Position numbers and translations under genes: made by a program. From Aeromonas schubertii (GTDB lineage Bacteria; Pseudomonadota; Gammaproteobacteria; Enterobacterales; Aeromonadaceae), in the NCBI RefSeq assembly GCF_000820105.1, contig NZ_CDDB01000049.1:1-64000 (forward strand): 64,000 nucleotides of DNA, read 5' to 3'. Every line of letters begins with the position of its first letter. Within the stretch, counting starts at the first letter, position 1. The notes under the pieces were generated by a model, which saw only the letters and a program-made list of their open reading frames with translations, did not search any database and was not told where the DNA came from. Shown piece by piece: positions 8,343 to 17,646 of this stretch.

Positions 8343-10901
8343 ATGCAACAAGCACAACAACATGACGCGCTCTCCGCCGAGGAGCTGATTGCCCAGGACG
8401 TGGGGGCCCGCCTGCCGGTCGGCTCCATGAGCTGGGTCATCGCCGGCCTGGCGCTGGTCTGGTCCCTGTTCCAGCTTTGGATCGCCTCACCGCTCCCTTT
8501 CATGCTGGGTGTTGGGGTCCTTAATGACACCGAATCACGCTCCATTCATCTGGCCTTCGCCATCCTGCTCGCCTACTTGGTCTTCCCCTTTGGCCGGCGC
8601 TCCCCGCGCGATCGGGTTCCCCTGCCGGATCTCGGGCTGGGGCTGATCGGCGCCCTGGTGGCCGGTTATCTCTTCCTCGCCTATGACCAGTTGGCCCTGC
8701 GCCCGGGCAACCTGACCGATCTCGACTTCATGGTCGCCTGTGTCGGCATTCCGCTGCTGCTGGAGGCGGCCCGCCGTGCTCTTGGCCCGGCCCTGGCGGT
8801 GATCGCCATCGTCTTCCTCGGCTACAGCCTGGCCGGCCCCTGGATGCCCTCCCTGCTGGCGCACCGGGGGGTGAGCCTGCATGCCCTCGCCAATCACCAG
8901 TGGATCACCACCGAAGGGGTGTTTGGCATCGCCCTTGGGGTCTCGACCAGTTTCGTCTTTTTGTTCGTGCTGTTTGGTGCTCTGCTGGAGCGGGCCGGTG
9001 CCGGCCACTACTTTATCCAGCTCGCCTTCAGCCTGCTCGGCCACCTGCGTGGCGGCCCGGCCAAGGCGGCCGTGGTGGCCTCGGCCCTGACCGGGGTCAT
9101 CTCCGGATCGTCGATTGCCAACGTGGTGACCACGGGTACCTTCACCATTCCCATGATGAAACGGGTCGGTTTCTCCAAGGAGAAGGCCGGTGCTGTGGAG
9201 GTCGCCTCCTCGGTCAACGGCCAGATCATGCCCCCCGTGATGGGGGCGGCGGCCTTCCTGATGGTGGAGTACGTCGGCATTCCCTACGTGGATATCATCA
9301 AGCACGCCTTCCTGCCGGCGGCCATCTCCTATATCGCCCTGCTCTATATCGTGCACCTCGAGGCACTGAAACTCGGCATGCAGCCCATCGGCAGCCGTCA
9401 TCCGCGCACCTGGCTGCAGCGCCTGACCGGCTTTGCCTTCGGTGCGGCGCTGATCAGCGGTCTCTCCATGGCGGTCTACTACGGTCTGGGTTGGCTCAAG
9501 CCGGTGCTGGGTGAGTATGCCCTGCCGGTGGTGGGCGCCCTGCTGGTGCTGGTCTATCTGGGCCTGCTCAAGATCGCCGCCAGCAATGCCCCGCTGCCGC
9601 CGGAAGACCCGGAACAGCCTCTGGATGACCTGCCCGATACCCGCGCCGTACTGCTCTCCGGTCTCCACTTCCTGCTGCCGGTGGTGGTACTGGTGTGGTG
9701 CCTGATGGTCGAGCGCCTCTCCCCGGGCCTGTCGGCCTTCTGGGGCACCATCATGCTGGTGGTGATCCTGCTGACCCAGCGCCCGCTGCTGAACTGGCTG
9801 CGCACCGATGGCCAGCACGACTACGGCAGCCTGATGGACGGGGTGGTGGACCTGCGCGAGGGGCTGATTGCCGGTGCCCGCAACATGATCGGCATCGGCA
9901 TCGCTACCGCCACCGCCGGTATCATAGTGGGGGCCGTCTCCCAGACCGGCGTCGGTCTGGTGCTGGCGGATCTGGTGGAGTTCCTCTCCATGGGCAACCT
10001 GCTGCTGATGCTGATGCTGACCGCCCTGCTGAGTCTCATCCTCGGGATGGGGCTGCCCACCACCGCCAACTACATCGTGGTCTCCAGCCTGCTGGCACCC
10101 GTGGTGGTGGCGCTGGGGCAGCAGAACGGCCTGATCGTGCCGCTCATCGCCGTGCACCTGTTCGTCTTCTACTTCGGCATCATGGCGGACGTGACCCCGC
10201 CGGTGGGGCTGGCCTCGTTCGCCGCGGCCGCCGTCTCCAAGGGAGACCCCATCAAGACCGGGATCACCGCCTTCTACTACAGCCTGCGTACCGCGGCGCT
10301 GCCGTTCCTGTTTATCTTCAACACCGATCTGCTGCTCATCAACGTGGACTTCGCCCACGGCGTGCTCATCTTCATCGTGGCCACCTTCGCCATGCTGATC
10401 TTTGCCGCCGGGACCCAGGGCTACTTCCTGGTGAAGAGTCGCTGGTATGAGAGCCTGCTGCTGCTGCTGGTGGCCTTCACCCTGTTCCGTCCCGGCTTCT
10501 GGATGGACATGGTGCACGACCCCTATGTGGAGACCCCGCCGGCCCAACTGGTGCAGACCCTGGGCCAGGTCGAGGCTGACAGCACCCTGCGCCTGCGTCT
10601 GGAGGGACCCGATGCGGTGGGCAAGATCCGTCGTTTCACCGTGTTGTTACCGGTTCCCGACGGGGCCAGTGGCGAGGCGCGTTTGGAGAAGCTGGGGCTG
10701 ATGCTCTATGAGCAGGAGGGCAAGACCCTGATCGACAGCGTCACCTTCGGCAGTACCGCCGCCGATCTGGGGCTGGAGTTCGACCAGCAGATCCTGAGCG
10801 TCAAGGCGCCCACCGATCGTATCCGCAAGGAGTTTATGTGGATCCCCGGCTTCATGCTGTTTGCCCTGGTGGTCTGGCTGCAGCGGCGACGCCGTGTTTA
10901 A
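8343..10901 (+). CDS. TRAP transporter 4TM/12TM fused permease with C-terminal DUF3394
   Basis: 852 residues: a fusion of the small (DctQ-like, about residues 20-180) and large (DctM-like, about 195-700) TRAP permease subunits, the form that partners TAXI receptors. Family signatures are 'SGSSIANVVTTGTFTIPMMK' and 'LGMGLPTTANYIVVSSLLAP'. After the membrane core comes a roughly 100-residue DUF3394-type extension and a last membrane helix ending QRRRRV. Inner-membrane uptake of an unknown organic solute together with the upstream receptor. No strong ribosome site is visible before the ATG. Confidence 0.92.
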   Translation: MQQAQQHDALSAEELIAQDVGARLPVGSMSWVIAGLALVWSLFQLWIASPLPFMLGVGVLNDTESRSIHLAFAILLAYLVFPFGRRSPRDRVPLPDLGLGLIGALVAGYLFLAYDQLALRPGNLTDLDFMVACVGIPLLLEAARRALGPALAVIAIVFLGYSLAGPWMPSLLAHRGVSLHALANHQWITTEGVFGIALGVSTSFVFLFVLFGALLERAGAGHYFIQLAFSLLGHLRGGPAKAAVVASALTGVISGSSIANVVTTGTFTIPMMKRVGFSKEKAGAVEVASSVNGQIMPPVMGAAAFLMVEYVGIPYVDIIKHAFLPAAISYIALLYIVHLEALKLGMQPIGSRHPRTWLQRLTGFAFGAALISGLSMAVYYGLGWLKPVLGEYALPVVGALLVLVYLGLLKIAASNAPLPPEDPEQPLDDLPDTRAVLLSGLHFLLPVVVLVWCLMVERLSPGLSAFWGTIMLVVILLTQRPLLNWLRTDGQHDYGSLMDGVVDLREGLIAGARNMIGIGIATATAGIIVGAVSQTGVGLVLADLVEFLSMGNLLLMLMLTALLSLILGMGLPTTANYIVVSSLLAPVVVALGQQNGLIVPLIAVHLFVFYFGIMADVTPPVGLASFAAAAVSKGDPIKTGITAFYYSLRTAALPFLFIFNTDLLLINVDFAHGVLIFIVATFAMLIFAAGTQGYFLVKSRWYESLLLLLVAFTLFRPGFWMDMVHDPYVETPPAQLVQTLGQVEADSTLRLRLEGPDAVGKIRRFTVLLPVPDGASGEARLEKLGLMLYEQEGKTLIDSVTFGSTAADLGLEFDQQILSVKAPTDRIRKEFMWIPGFMLFALVVWLQRRRRV

Positions 10902-10908
10902 CCCCTGT

Positions 10909-10933
10909 GGGCGGCCCGATGGCCGCCCTTTTT
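10909..10933 (+). terminator. Terminator of the TAXI-TRAP operon
   Basis: GGGCGGCC (10909-10916), loop CGAT, GGCCGCCC (10921-10928), T5. Eight bases past the stop codon. Confidence 0.9.
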
Positions 10934-11247
10934 CATGGCAAAATCACTTTTTTATTCAATGAGTTAAAAATGGATGGGCGACTCATGCCTGGGTTGCATT
11001 TGAGAGCTTTATCCGGTCATTGAGTTTTTTGTGAAATAAAAATTTGATTTGATGTGAAATTTTGAATTATTGGTCTGTGTTTTTCCTGTTTTTTAGAGCG
11101 ATGGTTCAGGGTTTCTTGCTAACCCTGCATGCTGCACTGGCTCTGAGGTGAAACCATAGCGGGATCTGTTACCTCCCTTTTTTGAGAATTAAATGTCGAT
11201 AGCCCACAATCCGCCCAGTTCAAAATAGCGTTAATTGTGGTTTTATC
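10934..11247. other. AT-rich upstream region of the amino-acid permease
   Basis: No gene seen. The stretch is AT-rich and contains a 7-base inverted repeat, CAGGGTT (11107-11113) / AACCCTG (11121-11127), which could be a leader hairpin or an operator. No clear promoter could be fixed by eye. Confidence 0.4.
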
Positions 11248-12504
11248 ATGGATATCTCCGTTTCTTCCCCGGTTACTCCCAGGGCCGAGAGCCTGAGCCG
11301 CTGGCAGCGGCACGACACCCAGTGGGTCATCAGCCTGTTTGGCACTGCCGTTGGCGCCGGCATCCTGTTTCTGCCCATCAATCTGGGTCTGGGGGGGATC
11401 TGGCCCCTGCTGCTGGTGGCCGTGCTGGCCGGTCCCATGACCTATCTGGCTCACCTGGGATTGACCCGCTTCGTGCTCTCCTCCTCCCGTCCCGGTGCCG
11501 ATTTCACCGAGGTGGCCGAGGAGCACTTCGGAGCCGTCAGCGGGCGTCTCATCTCGGTGCTCTACTTCCTCTCCATCTTTCCGATCCTGCTTATCTACGG
11601 GGTAGGGCTGACCAATACGGTCGAGAGCTTCATGGTCAACCAGCTGGGGATGGCGATGCCGCCACGGGTGATGCTCTCCGGTCTGCTGGTATTCCTCATG
11701 GTGGCCGTAATGCTGGCCGGGGAGAAGGCGATGTTGCGGGCTTTTGCCTTTATGGTCTACCCGCTGGCGGCGATCCTGGCGGCCCTCTCCTTCTACCTGA
11801 TGCCCGAGTGGCGCTGGCCTGCGGGGAGTGAACTGCAGGGGTTCGACTTTGCCAAGACGGTCTGGCTGGCCCTGCCGGTGACCGTGTTTGCCTTCAGCCA
11901 CGCGGCGGCCCTCTCCGGGTTTGCCAACGTGCAGCAGCGTCACTACGGTGACGGTGCCGGGGAGAAGAGTCGCCAGATCCTGCTGCGCACCAGTCTGATG
12001 CTGGTCAGCTTCGTGCTCTTCTTCGTCTTCTCCTGTGTGCTGGCCCTGTCACCGGAGCAGTTGGCCGCCGCCAAGGCGCAAAATGTCTCGGTGCTCTCCT
12101 ATCTGGCCAACGTCACCGATAATCCGGTGATCGTGACCCTGGGGCCGGTGATCGCCTTTATCGCCATCACCTCCTCCTTCCTCGGCCACTTCCTGGGGGC
12201 ACGTGCCAGCCTGCAAAACCTGCTTGCCAGGCAGGGGCTCTCCAGCGAGCGGGCCGACAAGGTGGGGATCGCCTTCATGTTCTTCGCCATCTGGGGGGCG
12301 GCCGTGGTCAACCCCAGCATCCTCGGCCTGATGGAGGTGCTCTCTGGCCCGGTGATCGCCATGATCCTCTTCATCATGCCGGTCATCGCCATCTACAAGG
12401 TACCGGCCATGGCCCATCTGAAGGAGAACCGGATAGCCAACGGCTTTATCCTGTTGACCGGGGCCCTCTCCGTCTCGGCGCTGTTGTTCAGCCTGCTCCG
12501 TTAA
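11248..12504 (+). CDS. HAAAP-family serine/threonine-type amino-acid permease (SdaC-like)
   Basis: 418 residues, about 11 membrane helices. 'FGTAVGAGILFLPINLGLGG' and 'AGPMTYLAHLGLTRFVLSS' match the hydroxy/aromatic amino-acid permease family, closest in feel to SdaC (proton-coupled serine uptake). No serine deaminase gene lies beside it, so the substrate is not confirmed by context. The ATG at 11248 lacks a clear ribosome site. Converges on metJ, sharing a symmetrical terminator. Confidence 0.85.
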   Translation: MDISVSSPVTPRAESLSRWQRHDTQWVISLFGTAVGAGILFLPINLGLGGIWPLLLVAVLAGPMTYLAHLGLTRFVLSSSRPGADFTEVAEEHFGAVSGRLISVLYFLSIFPILLIYGVGLTNTVESFMVNQLGMAMPPRVMLSGLLVFLMVAVMLAGEKAMLRAFAFMVYPLAAILAALSFYLMPEWRWPAGSELQGFDFAKTVWLALPVTVFAFSHAAALSGFANVQQRHYGDGAGEKSRQILLRTSLMLVSFVLFFVFSCVLALSPEQLAAAKAQNVSVLSYLANVTDNPVIVTLGPVIAFIAITSSFLGHFLGARASLQNLLARQGLSSERADKVGIAFMFFAIWGAAVVNPSILGLMEVLSGPVIAMILFIMPVIAIYKVPAMAHLKENRIANGFILLTGALSVSALLFSLLR

Positions 12505-12519
12505 GCGAGCCACAAATAG

Positions 12520-12547
12520 AAAGAGGCGACCCCGGGGTCGCCTCTTT
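12520..12547. terminator. Bidirectional terminator between permease and metJ
   Basis: Perfect palindrome of 14-base arms with no spacer, centred between 12533 and 12534 (AAAGAGGCGACCCC and its complement). A/T ends suit termination both ways for the convergent genes. Confidence 0.85.
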
Positions 12548-12562
12548 GCTATCAGTGAAACG

Positions 12563-12886
12563 TCAGTCGTTGTCGAACTCTTCGATCTCTTTGCCCAGCG
12601 CCTGCATGATGGCGAGGGCTTCGGCCGGGATATGGTCCGGCTTGTCCTTGCGCAGGTCGTCGTCGCTCGGCAGGGGCTGGCCGGTGAACGCATGAAGGAA
12701 GGCTTCACAGAGCAACTCGCTGTTGGTGGCGTGGCGCAGGTTGTTGACCTGACGGCGGGTGCGCTCGTCGGTCAGCACCTTGAGCACCTTGAGCGGAATG
12801 GAGACGGTGATCTTCTTCACCAGCTCGCTCTTCTTGCCGTGCTCTGCATAGGGGCTGACGTAGTCGCCGTTCCACTCTGTACCCAT
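12563..12886 (-). CDS. metJ: Methionine repressor
   Basis: 107 residues, typical length. MetJ is a ribbon-helix-helix dimer that binds met boxes with S-adenosylmethionine as co-repressor. The beta ribbon '[20 protein letters not shown]' and following helices are strongly conserved. Ribosome site AGGTG upstream of the ATG. Divergent from metB with met boxes in between, so it probably represses itself and metBL. Confidence 0.98.
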   Translation of the reverse strand: MGTEWNGDYVSPYAEHGKKSELVKKITVSIPLKVLKVLTDERTRRQVNNLRHATNSELLCEAFLHAFTGQPLPSDDDLRKDKPDHIPAEALAIMQALGKEIEEFDND

Positions 12887-12968
12887 GATTCACCTGTTCT
12901 CGATTTGGCCGTGACCGCGAATTTTAACCCCTATGGATAGCATTGGCAATCCAACGGCAAAGCCATTT

Positions 12969-12992
12969 AGACGTCCAGACATATTGACGGCT
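12969..12992. promoter_or_regulatory. MetJ operator (tandem met boxes)
   Basis: Three consecutive 8-base units, AGACGTCC, AGACATAT and TGACGGCT, match the met-box consensus AGACGTCT to falling degrees, and 12993-13000 may be a fourth weak unit. They lie between divergent metJ and metB, as in E. coli. Confidence 0.8.
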
Positions 12993-13045
12993 TTGTTTGT
13001 CTGGTTTAGTGTGGTCTCCAACCCACGGAGCAGAGGAGAGAGCAG

Positions 13046-14209
13046 ATGAGTGACAAGGGAACCCGGGCCGTCCGGATCGGCATCGAGAGCGACACCCAGC
13101 ACGGGGCCGTGGTGCCGCCCATCTACCTCTCCAGCAACTACACCTTCGCCGACTTTGGCGAGCCCCGTCAATATGACTATGCCCGCTCCGGTAACCCGAC
13201 CCGCAGCCACCTGGCCGAGGCCCTGGCCGCCCTGGAAGGGGGAAGTGGCGCCATCGTTACCTCAACCGGTATGGGGGCAGTCCACCTGGTGAGCACCACC
13301 TTGCTGGCGGCCGGGGATCTGCTGATCGCCCCCCACGACTGTTATGGCGGCACCTGGCGCCTGTTTGAGCATCTGGCGGCCAAGGGGTGTTATCGGGTCA
13401 AGTTTGTCGATCAGGGTGACCCGGAGGCCCTGGCCGCCGCCCTGGCCGAGGGGCCCAAGCTGGTGTGGGTCGAGACCCCCTCCAACCCGCTGCTGCGGGT
13501 CGTGGATGTGGCCGCCATCTGCGACGCAGCCCATGAGGCTGGAGCCCTGGTGGCGGTGGACAACACCTTCCTCACTCCCTTCTGGCAGCAGCCGCTGGCG
13601 CTGGGGGCCGATCTGGTGGTGCACTCCACCACCAAGTACATCAACGGCCACTCGGATGTGGTCGGCGGTGCCGTGGTGGCCGCCGATGGTGAGCTGGCCG
13701 AGCGCCTCACCTGGTGGGCCAACTGCCTGGGGGTCACCGGCGGGGCGTTTGACTCCTACCTCACCCTGCGTGGCTTGCGTACCCTGGGGGCCCGCTTGCG
13801 CGCCCACGAGGAGAATGCCCGCCAGATCCTTGACTTCTTGCTGTCGCAATCCGTGGTCAAGCGGATCTATCATCCCTCCCTGCCGAGCCATCCCGGGCAC
13901 GAGATTGCGCGCCGTCAACAAGCGGGATTCGGGGCCATGGTAAGTTTCGAGCTCAGTCTCGACGAGGCGGGGATCCGTGCCTTCCTGGGGGCGCTGCGCT
14001 GCTTTTCGGTGGCCGAGTCCCTGGGCGGGGTGGAGAGCCTTATCGCCCATCCGGCCAGCATGACCCACAGGGCCATGACACCGGAGGCCCAACTCAGGGC
14101 CGGCATCAGCGGACAGCTCCTGCGGCTGTCGGTGGGGATCGAGCACGGTCCGGACCTGGTGGCCGATCTGGCTCAGGCGCTGGCGATCGCAACAAGGGTA
14201 GAAGCATAA
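13046..14209 (+). CDS. metB: Cystathionine gamma-synthase
   Basis: 387 residues. A PLP enzyme joining O-succinylhomoserine and cysteine to cystathionine in methionine synthesis. The PLP lysine is Lys197 in 'HSTTKYINGHSDVVGG'; 'DYARSGNPTR' and 'VETPSNPLL' are family landmarks. Ribosome site GGAG upstream. The stop codon directly abuts the metL start, so the two genes are cotranscribed, and met boxes lie upstream. Confidence 0.97.
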   Translation: MSDKGTRAVRIGIESDTQHGAVVPPIYLSSNYTFADFGEPRQYDYARSGNPTRSHLAEALAALEGGSGAIVTSTGMGAVHLVSTTLLAAGDLLIAPHDCYGGTWRLFEHLAAKGCYRVKFVDQGDPEALAAALAEGPKLVWVETPSNPLLRVVDVAAICDAAHEAGALVAVDNTFLTPFWQQPLALGADLVVHSTTKYINGHSDVVGGAVVAADGELAERLTWWANCLGVTGGAFDSYLTLRGLRTLGARLRAHEENARQILDFLLSQSVVKRIYHPSLPSHPGHEIARRQQAGFGAMVSFELSLDEAGIRAFLGALRCFSVAESLGGVESLIAHPASMTHRAMTPEAQLRAGISGQLLRLSVGIEHGPDLVADLAQALAIATRVEA

Positions 14210-16663
14210 ATGACAGTATTAAATGGAGAGAGTGCGGTGGCAGCAGAGGCGGGTGTGAAGCGTCGTCATGTTCACAAGTTTGGCGGCAGCAGCCTGGCCG
14301 ATCCGGTCTGTTACCGTCGGGTCGCCGCCATCGTTGAGCAGCAGTGCGGCGGCAATGAACTGGTGGTGGTCTCCGCCGCCGGCAAGACCACCAACCGCCT
14401 GATCCAGCTGGTGGAGCTGGCCGAGGCGGGGGACGAGGCGGCCGGTGAGGCGCACACCGCCCTGCACGCCTATCAGCAGAGCCTGATCGATGGTCTGTTG
14501 GAGGGGGAGTTGCAGGTGGAGCTCGGCGCCCAGCTGGCCGAGGACTTTCGCGCCATCGCCCGCACTCTGGAGCGCCAGTTCGATCGCTTCGATCGCAACG
14601 GCCTGCTGGCGTTTGGTGAGGTGTGGTCGGCCCGCCTGCTGGCCGCCCTGCTGACCCAGCGCGGCAACAAGACGCGCTGGCTCGATGCACGCAGCTTCCT
14701 GCGGGCCGAAGATGGCCCCCTTATCCGGGTCGATCACGTCCTCTCCAGCGAGTTGCTCAAGGCTCGCCTGGCCGAGCACGATGGCCGCATCGTGGTGACC
14801 GGCTTCATCGCCGCCGACCTGGAGGGGCGCTCCCTGCTGCTCGGCCGTAACGGCTCCGACTACAGCGCCAGCCTGCTGGCAGCCCTGGCGGATGGCGAGT
14901 CCACCACCATCTGGAGCGATGTGGCCGGTGTCTACAGCGCCGATCCGCGCCGGGTGAAGGAGGCTCGCCTGCTGGAGCGTCTCAGTCTGGCAGAGGCCAA
15001 CGAGCTGGCGCGTCTGGGCTCCTCCGTACTCCATTCGCGCACCCTGCAGCCGGTGGCCGAGAGCCGTCAGCGCCTCACCCTGCGCTGCAGCTACAACCCC
15101 GACGAGGGGTGTACCCATATCTTGCGTCGGGCACCGCGCTCCGGTGGCGCCCGCATCGTCTCCTCGGTCGACCAGATCGCCCTGATCGAACTCAAGGTGT
15201 TGCCTGAAGGGGAATTTGAGCGCGCTGCCGCCGCCATCGAGGCCTACCTGGCCCGTCATCGCATTCAGCCACTGACGGCCCAACGCCAGCCGGATCGCCG
15301 CATGCTGCGCCTGGCCTACACCCTGGAGGTGGCCACCGGCGCCTATGATCTGCTGCGTGACTACCAGCTGGAGGGAGGCTTCACCGGGCTCATCCAGAAG
15401 GAGGGGTATAGTCTGGTCGCCCTGGTGGGCGCCGGCGTGACCGATAATGCCGAGCAGTGCCACCGCTTCTATCAGCTCACCGCGGATCAGCCGGTCGAGT
15501 TTGTGCAGGCGGCGAAAGATGGTCTGAGCCTGGTGGCCGTATTGCGCCAGGTGGTGCTGGAGCCGCTGCTTATCGCCCTGCACGGTGCCCTGTTCAGCCG
15601 TCCGACCCGGGTCGGGTTGGTGGTGTTTGGCAAGGGCAACATCGGCGGCCAGTGGCTGAGCCTCTATGCCCGCGAGCGTCAACGCCTGGAGCAGGAGCTC
15701 AACCTGGCACTGACCCTGTACGGGGTCTACGGCTCGGAAGGGGGCTGGCTGGACGAGGAGGGGATCGATCCCCTGCGGGTACAGGAAGCCAGTCACCCGT
15801 CGCCGCTGATCTGGCCCGAGCTGCTCGGCCAGCTCGAGCAGCACAGCTTCGACGCCCTGATCGCCCTCGATCTCACCGCCAGCGAGACGGTGAGCCGCTA
15901 CTACCCGGAGCTGGCCCAGCTCGGCATTCACCTCATCGCCGCCAACAAGTTTGCCGGTGCCGCCGAGAGCGAGTTCTACCTGCGGGTCAAGCAGAGCTGC
16001 CGTGATCATCAGGTGCAGTGGCGCTACAACGCCACCGTGGGGGCCGGCCTGCCGGTGCAGTCGAGCATCCAGATGCTGCGTCAGAGCGGCGACCGCATCC
16101 ACGGCGTCGCCGGCATCTTCTCGGGCACCCTCTCCTGGCTGTTCCAGCAGTATGACGGTAGCCGTCCCTTCTCCGAGTTGGTGGAGGAGGCGTGGCAGCA
16201 TGGCCTGACCGAGCCGGATCCGCGTGAGGATCTCTCCGGTCAGGATGTGCGTCGCAAGCTGCTGATCCTGGCCCGGGAGGCGGGTTATGAGCTCGATTCC
16301 AACGACATCGAGCTGGAAAACCTGGTCCCCGTTCCCCTGCGCAAGGTCAGTCCGGAGCAGTTTATGGATCGTCTGCAGGAGCTCGACGGCCCCATTCTCT
16401 CCGCCTTCGAGAGTGCCAGGCGCCTCGGCAAGGTGCTGCGTTATGTGGCCCGCTGGGAGCGTAGCGGCAAGGCGAGGGTGGGTCTAGAGAGCCTTGAGCC
16501 CCATCACCCCTTTGCCAACCTGTTGCCCTGTGACAACGTGTTTGCCATCGAGAGCGACAGTTACCGAACCAACCCCCTGGTCATTCAGGGCCCCGGCTCG
16601 GGACGGGAGGTGACGGCGGCGGCCATCCAGTACGATCTCTGGCAGATCTGTGCCGCCCTGTAA
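14210..16663 (+). CDS. metL: Bifunctional aspartokinase II / homoserine dehydrogenase II
   Basis: 817 residues. The N-terminal aspartokinase begins at 'KFGGSSLADP' (Lys23 on); a regulatory ACT-like linker spans about 300-455; homoserine dehydrogenase starts near 465 with the nucleotide motif 'VVFGKGNIGGQW'. It catalyses the first and third steps from aspartate towards homoserine and so feeds metB. The ATG follows the metB TAA with no gap. The linkage to metB identifies it as metL rather than thrA. Confidence 0.96.
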   Translation: MTVLNGESAVAAEAGVKRRHVHKFGGSSLADPVCYRRVAAIVEQQCGGNELVVVSAAGKTTNRLIQLVELAEAGDEAAGEAHTALHAYQQSLIDGLLEGELQVELGAQLAEDFRAIARTLERQFDRFDRNGLLAFGEVWSARLLAALLTQRGNKTRWLDARSFLRAEDGPLIRVDHVLSSELLKARLAEHDGRIVVTGFIAADLEGRSLLLGRNGSDYSASLLAALADGESTTIWSDVAGVYSADPRRVKEARLLERLSLAEANELARLGSSVLHSRTLQPVAESRQRLTLRCSYNPDEGCTHILRRAPRSGGARIVSSVDQIALIELKVLPEGEFERAAAAIEAYLARHRIQPLTAQRQPDRRMLRLAYTLEVATGAYDLLRDYQLEGGFTGLIQKEGYSLVALVGAGVTDNAEQCHRFYQLTADQPVEFVQAAKDGLSLVAVLRQVVLEPLLIALHGALFSRPTRVGLVVFGKGNIGGQWLSLYARERQRLEQELNLALTLYGVYGSEGGWLDEEGIDPLRVQEASHPSPLIWPELLGQLEQHSFDALIALDLTASETVSRYYPELAQLGIHLIAANKFAGAAESEFYLRVKQSCRDHQVQWRYNATVGAGLPVQSSIQMLRQSGDRIHGVAGIFSGTLSWLFQQYDGSRPFSELVEEAWQHGLTEPDPREDLSGQDVRRKLLILAREAGYELDSNDIELENLVPVPLRKVSPEQFMDRLQELDGPILSAFESARRLGKVLRYVARWERSGKARVGLESLEPHHPFANLLPCDNVFAIESDSYRTNPLVIQGPGSGREVTAAAIQYDLWQICAAL

Positions 16664-16670
16664 GGGCAAG

Positions 16671-16696
16671 AGGGGCGCCGTCAGGCGCCCCTTTCT
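16671..16696 (+). terminator. Terminator of metBL
   Basis: GGGGCGCC (16672-16679), loop GTCA, GGCGCCCC (16684-16691), then TTTCT. It touches the stop codon of the convergent gene at 16696. Confidence 0.85.
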
Positions 16697-17646
16697 CATG
16701 GTGGGGTGTGATGGGACCGGGCGTCGCCGACCCTGTCGGTGGCCGGATTGTAGAAGTAGCGCCGGTAGTCGAAGCCGATCCCCTTGAGATAGGGATTGTC
16801 GAGGGGAATCAGCAGCCGCTGTTCCAGCCGGGCCGCCTTGATGGAGGGGCCAAATGCCTGGCGCCAGAGCGCCTCCAGGGAGCCGTCGCGCCAGGCGCGC
16901 TCCAGCCCGAGCCGAATACGGCCAAGTCCCTCTCTGTTACTGACATGGGTAAAGAAGACCCGGGGCAGGGGATAGTAGAAGAGCAGGTGTGAGTCTACTG
17001 TCAGCCCGGGGAGGTGGGTGTGGCTCTTCCACTCCTGCTGCAGTTCGCCCACCCCGCGGCAGAAGAGATCGATACGCCCCCGTGCCACCATCAGAAAGAG
17101 TTTCTCGTACTCGGAACGCTCGAGCACCTTGAAGCCGGCCTGCCTCAGTATCTCCACATCGAGCCACCCCTTGCCCTGACCGTGAAGGAAGAGCCTGGCC
17201 TCCTCCCGGTTGCGTATTTGCGCCACTGCCTTTGCCCGCTCGGGGTTGACGAAGCAGATGCGATAACCGGTCAACCCAAGATGGATGGGGAAGGGGACAT
17301 AGTGCATCTGTTCGAAGTCGAGGCGGTTGCTCCAGCTGTCCATGGCAAAGAGGTTGGGGTAGCGATTCTGGCGAATGCTGAGACGGATGCGATCCCGGTT
17401 CATGGGAGGGGCAGCGACCAATTCATAGGGGCCGTATTCGGGGCGACTCTTCTCCAGAGCCAGTTGCAGCAGATCTCTGTCATAGGTCTGGCGGGGATCC
17501 TTGTCACTCTCGGGGCTGATATAGGTAAAGGTGGTCCCGGCCAAGGCCGCCCGGGCAAAGAGCAGCAGAATGAGAAGCAAGAGCGGCCAGGGGTTCCCTC
17601 TGCTGACCCGGGGATGGTCGACTTTCAGGGAGAAGCTGGCGCTCAT
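16696..17646 (-). CDS. Periplasmic solute-binding-like protein (SBP_bac_3 type) coupled to a histidine kinase
   Basis: 316 residues. A signal peptide with an LLLLILLL core ends near 'ARAALA' (residue 36), followed by a type II periplasmic-binding-like fold. The start overlaps the kinase stop by four bases (ATGA), so both come from one mRNA. No ABC permease or ATPase gene is present, so a sensing partner that presents a ligand to the Cache domains of the kinase is more likely than uptake; this is inference from context. Confidence 0.75.
   Translation of the reverse strand: MSASFSLKVDHPRVSRGNPWPLLLLILLLFARAALAGTTFTYISPESDKDPRQTYDRDLLQLALEKSRPEYGPYELVAAPPMNRDRIRLSIRQNRYPNLFAMDSWSNRLDFEQMHYVPFPIHLGLTGYRICFVNPERAKAVAQIRNREEARLFLHGQGKGWLDVEILRQAGFKVLERSEYEKLFLMVARGRIDLFCRGVGELQQEWKSHTHLPGLTVDSHLLFYYPLPRVFFTHVSNREGLGRIRLGLERAWRDGSLEALWRQAFGPSIKAARLEQRLLIPLDNPYLKGIGFDYRRYFYNPATDRVGDARSHHTPP

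Noticed and set aside
8535-10547. 670-codon open frame opposite the TRAP permease
   Set aside because: Mirror of a leucine-rich membrane gene; the product is a His/Gln/Gly-rich string without known motifs.
14219-16201. 660-codon open frame opposite metL
   Set aside because: Shadow frame of a high-GC gene; the real enzyme on the plus strand has complete catalytic motifs.
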